Positions 4,493 through 6,329 of a stretch of DNA of 6,329 nucleotides are shown one piece after another; within the stretch, counting starts at the first letter, position 1, and every line of letters starts with the position of its first letter. Below the pieces are notes generated by a model. The model was not told the origin of the DNA and did not search any database. It saw only the letters and a program-made list of their open reading frames with translations. Both the position numbers and the translations under genes were made by a program. The DNA is from CTSoil-075 sp964292325. GTDB lineage: Bacteria; Bacillota; Negativicutes; DSM-13327. The stretch is from assembly GCA_964292325.1 (NCBI GenBank), contig CAXYVG010000155.1:1-6329 (forward strand), in the 5' to 3' direction.

Positions 4493-6205
4493 TTGAAGTT
4501 GAGCAAGAAGTTAATTATTTTAGGTATTATCCCAACAATTCTATTTACATTGATTAGTTGTTTTTATCTTATTCCTGAAACCAAGAGTAATATTTATAAG
4601 GAGAAAGATCTTCAAATAAAGACAAATGTGGAAATAGCTTACTCAGTAGTTGCTTACTATTATTCTCTTTCCCAAGCTGGTACCTTGACAGTCGATGAAG
4701 CTCAAGCACGAGCAAAAGAAGTAACAAGTAAGATGCGTTACGGCCAAGATGGCTACTATTGGATTGATGATGTGAATTGCGTCAATCTCATGCATGCCGC
4801 CAAACCTGAAACTGTAGGGAAAAATAGAGCCACAGCTAAAGATAGTAGAGATGTATTGTTTATCCAAGATTACGTAACAGGAGCGGTGCAAAACAAATCC
4901 GAAGGTTTCTACAGTAATTTTTCCTTTCCGAAACCAAATGAAACTGACTCTTCTTTGAAAAGGGGTTATGCTAAATTTTTTGAGCCCTGGGGTTGGATTC
5001 TTTGTACTGGTATATATACAGATGATGTAGAAAAAATTGTACAAAAAGAGATTACAGCAATTATCGTACTGAATATTACACTCATATTGATAACATTGTT
5101 TTTTACTTATTGGTTTTCACGAAAAAAAATTGTACAGCCCCTTGAAAACATTATATCTAGGCTCAAAGAAATGGCAAGTAGTGGTGGTGATTTGACCCAA
5201 AAAATTCAGATTGAAAGCAATGACGAAATCGGTGTATTAGCGACTGTCGTTAATTCTATGCTTGATAACATGCGGCAACTTATCAAGCAAATTTCTCAAA
5301 CTTCTGAACAGGTAGCCGCTGCAGCAGAGGAACTGACTGCAAGTTCAGAACAGTCAGCTCAAGTCACAGAACAGGTTGCTGAAATCATTACTAAGGTAGC
5401 TGCAGGATCTGAGGTGCAAGTTGTAGCAGTGAATGAGGCTAATACTATTATTCAGCAGATGACTGAAGAAATTCAACAAGTAACTGAAAAAACCAATACA
5501 ATGTCCACTATTAGCCATCAAACACAAGCTGCTGCCCAAGATGGCAGCCATGCTGTAGCAAAGGCTGTTGCCCAGATGGTATCTATTAGCGATGAAGTAA
5601 ATCATTCGGCACAAGTTGTTAAAAAACTAGGTGAACGTTCAATAGAAATAGGAATTATTGTAGAGACTATTTCTGGAATTGCAGGACAAACAAATCTGCT
5701 CGCACTAAATGCGGCAATTGAGGCTGCGCGTGCTGGCGAGCAAGGTCGTGGCTTTGCCGTTGTTGCCGAAGAAGTTCGCAAGCTTGCTGAACAATCTCAA
5801 AATGCAACAAAAGAGATTACCTTATTAATAGGAGACATTCAAGGCGAGACGCAGAAAGCTGTTATCGCTATGGGAAAGGGAACTCATGAAGTTGAGATCG
5901 GAACTGAAGTTGTTACTCTAGCAGGGAAAGCCTTTGACCATATTGCAAAACTTGTTAATCAATTTTCAGCTCAGGTACAAGAAATTGGTGTATCGATACA
6001 ACAAATGGCCCGTGGTAGTGATCAAGTGATAGCAACAATGCATAATATTAACCAGATTGCTAAAAATACAGCTGGCCAGACCCAGTCTGTGTCAGCAGCA
6101 ACGGAGGAACAAGCAGCCTCAATGGAAGAAATTGCTTCTTCTAGTCAAAGCTTAGCTAACATGGCTGAGGGTTTGAATAATGCTGTAAATAAATTCAAAA
6201 TCTAA
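4493..6205 (+). CDS. Methyl-accepting chemotaxis protein with single Cache sensor
   Basis: This 570-residue membrane receptor would pass ligand signals to CheA/CheW. Membrane segment 1 is about residues 7-27. An outside sensor at 33-185 has single-Cache type 2 motifs: YYWIDD (88-93), LMHAAKPETVGK (99-110), and a closing PWGWILCTGIYTDDVE (165-180). Segment 2 is about 187-208. A HAMP linker at 209-262 includes Pro216 and DEIG (244-247). The cytoplasmic signalling hairpin has its conserved tip at 392-435 (AGQTNLLALNAAIEAARAGE, then GRGFAVVAEEVRKLAEQS). Arms of about 22 heptads each side of the tip suggest the 44H class. AAAAEELTASSEQ (275-287) and SAATEEQAASMEE (534-546) look like methylation regions. 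There is no C-terminal CheR-binding pentapeptide. The start is TTG; the next in-frame Met is residue 81. The ligand is unknown; this sensor type often binds small organic acids. Confidence 0.96.
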   Translation: MKLSKKLIILGIIPTILFTLISCFYLIPETKSNIYKEKDLQIKTNVEIAYSVVAYYYSLSQAGTLTVDEAQARAKEVTSKMRYGQDGYYWIDDVNCVNLMHAAKPETVGKNRATAKDSRDVLFIQDYVTGAVQNKSEGFYSNFSFPKPNETDSSLKRGYAKFFEPWGWILCTGIYTDDVEKIVQKEITAIIVLNITLILITLFFTYWFSRKKIVQPLENIISRLKEMASSGGDLTQKIQIESNDEIGVLATVVNSMLDNMRQLIKQISQTSEQVAAAAEELTASSEQSAQVTEQVAEIITKVAAGSEVQVVAVNEANTIIQQMTEEIQQVTEKTNTMSTISHQTQAAAQDGSHAVAKAVAQMVSISDEVNHSAQVVKKLGERSIEIGIIVETISGIAGQTNLLALNAAIEAARAGEQGRGFAVVAEEVRKLAEQSQNATKEITLLIGDIQGETQKAVIAMGKGTHEVEIGTEVVTLAGKAFDHIAKLVNQFSAQVQEIGVSIQQMARGSDQVIATMHNINQIAKNTAGQTQSVSAATEEQAASMEEIASSSQSLANMAEGLNNAVNKFKI

Positions 6206-6216
6206 CCTATGAGTCA

Positions 6217-6329
6217 TCAAGTACCTTTACTATTCACAATCCAGACTCCTACAAGTACAAGTATAATACCGATTACTGTAACTAATTTAAAACTTTCATC
6301 TAAAAAAACACAACTGGATATGACACCAA
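6217..6329 (-). CDS. C-terminal end of a probable DMT/EamA-type transporter (partial)
   Basis: On the minus strand the last 36 codons of a gene run in from the right edge and end at TGA (6217-6219), followed directly by a second TGA. The peptide is GVISSCVFLDESFKLV followed by a hydrophobic helix TVIGIILVLVGVWIV and a short polar tail NSKGT. Members of the drug/metabolite transporter superfamily (EamA type) end this way: a loop with F/L-x-E-x, one last helix of the form hIGhhLhhhGV, then a few basic or polar residues. Small multidrug resistance proteins end similarly, so they are an alternative. The gene converges on the chemoreceptor gene with only 11 bp between stop codons, and no terminator is visible there. 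Most of the protein lies outside the window. Confidence 0.7.
   Translation of the reverse strand, partial: GVISSCVFLDESFKLVTVIGIILVLVGVWIVNSKGT

Noticed and set aside
4643..5614. Two minus-strand open frames inside the chemoreceptor gene
   Set aside because: They overlap the Cache and signalling domains, whose plus-strand motifs are unmistakable; the antisense frames have no independent support.

Overview
The window (about 40% G+C by eye) looks like a low-GC member of the Bacillota. Purine-rich Shine-Dalgarno (SD) sites, a TTG-initiated chemoreceptor and IS types common in anaerobic Clostridia and Negativicutes suggest this. The placement is an inference from style; no rRNA or lineage marker is present.

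Layout. Positions 1-54 are host flank with no supportable gene. Positions 55-2626 hold a complete IS66-family insertion sequence: 25-bp terminal inverted repeats with one mismatch, tnpA and tnpB overlapping by ATGA, tnpC encoding the DDE transposase, and a rho-independent terminator folded across the tnpC stop codon. After 26 bp comes a second, unrelated element at about 2653-4257. It has one DDE transposase gene with the YREK signature of the IS4 superfamily, 15-bp imperfect ends, and CTAG on both sides. Positions 4262-4492 are a 231-bp regulatory spacer with two inverted-repeat systems. Positions 4493-6205 encode a full-length methyl-accepting chemotaxis protein with a periplasmic or extracellular single-Cache sensor. 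At the right edge, on the minus strand, is the last 36 codons of a probable drug/metabolite transporter, convergent with the chemoreceptor.

How the parts relate. The two insertion sequences form a small IS cluster directly upstream of the chemoreceptor, which keeps 231 bp of its own leader. Both transposase operons carry inverted repeats that can fold over their start regions in a long transcript. In the IS66 element an 11-nt upstream segment is perfectly complementary to the tnpA start codon region, and a 20-bp perfect hairpin sits between the two. In the second element a 10-bp perfect hairpin lies between a strong SD and the first ATG, covering a possible ATT start. Both resemble the known IS10/IS50 strategy of silencing transposase translation on read-through transcripts.

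I found no CRISPR array, RNA gene, defence system or clearly new multi-gene system. The most interesting material is the regulatory architecture at the IS ends and the unexplained dyads before the chemoreceptor.
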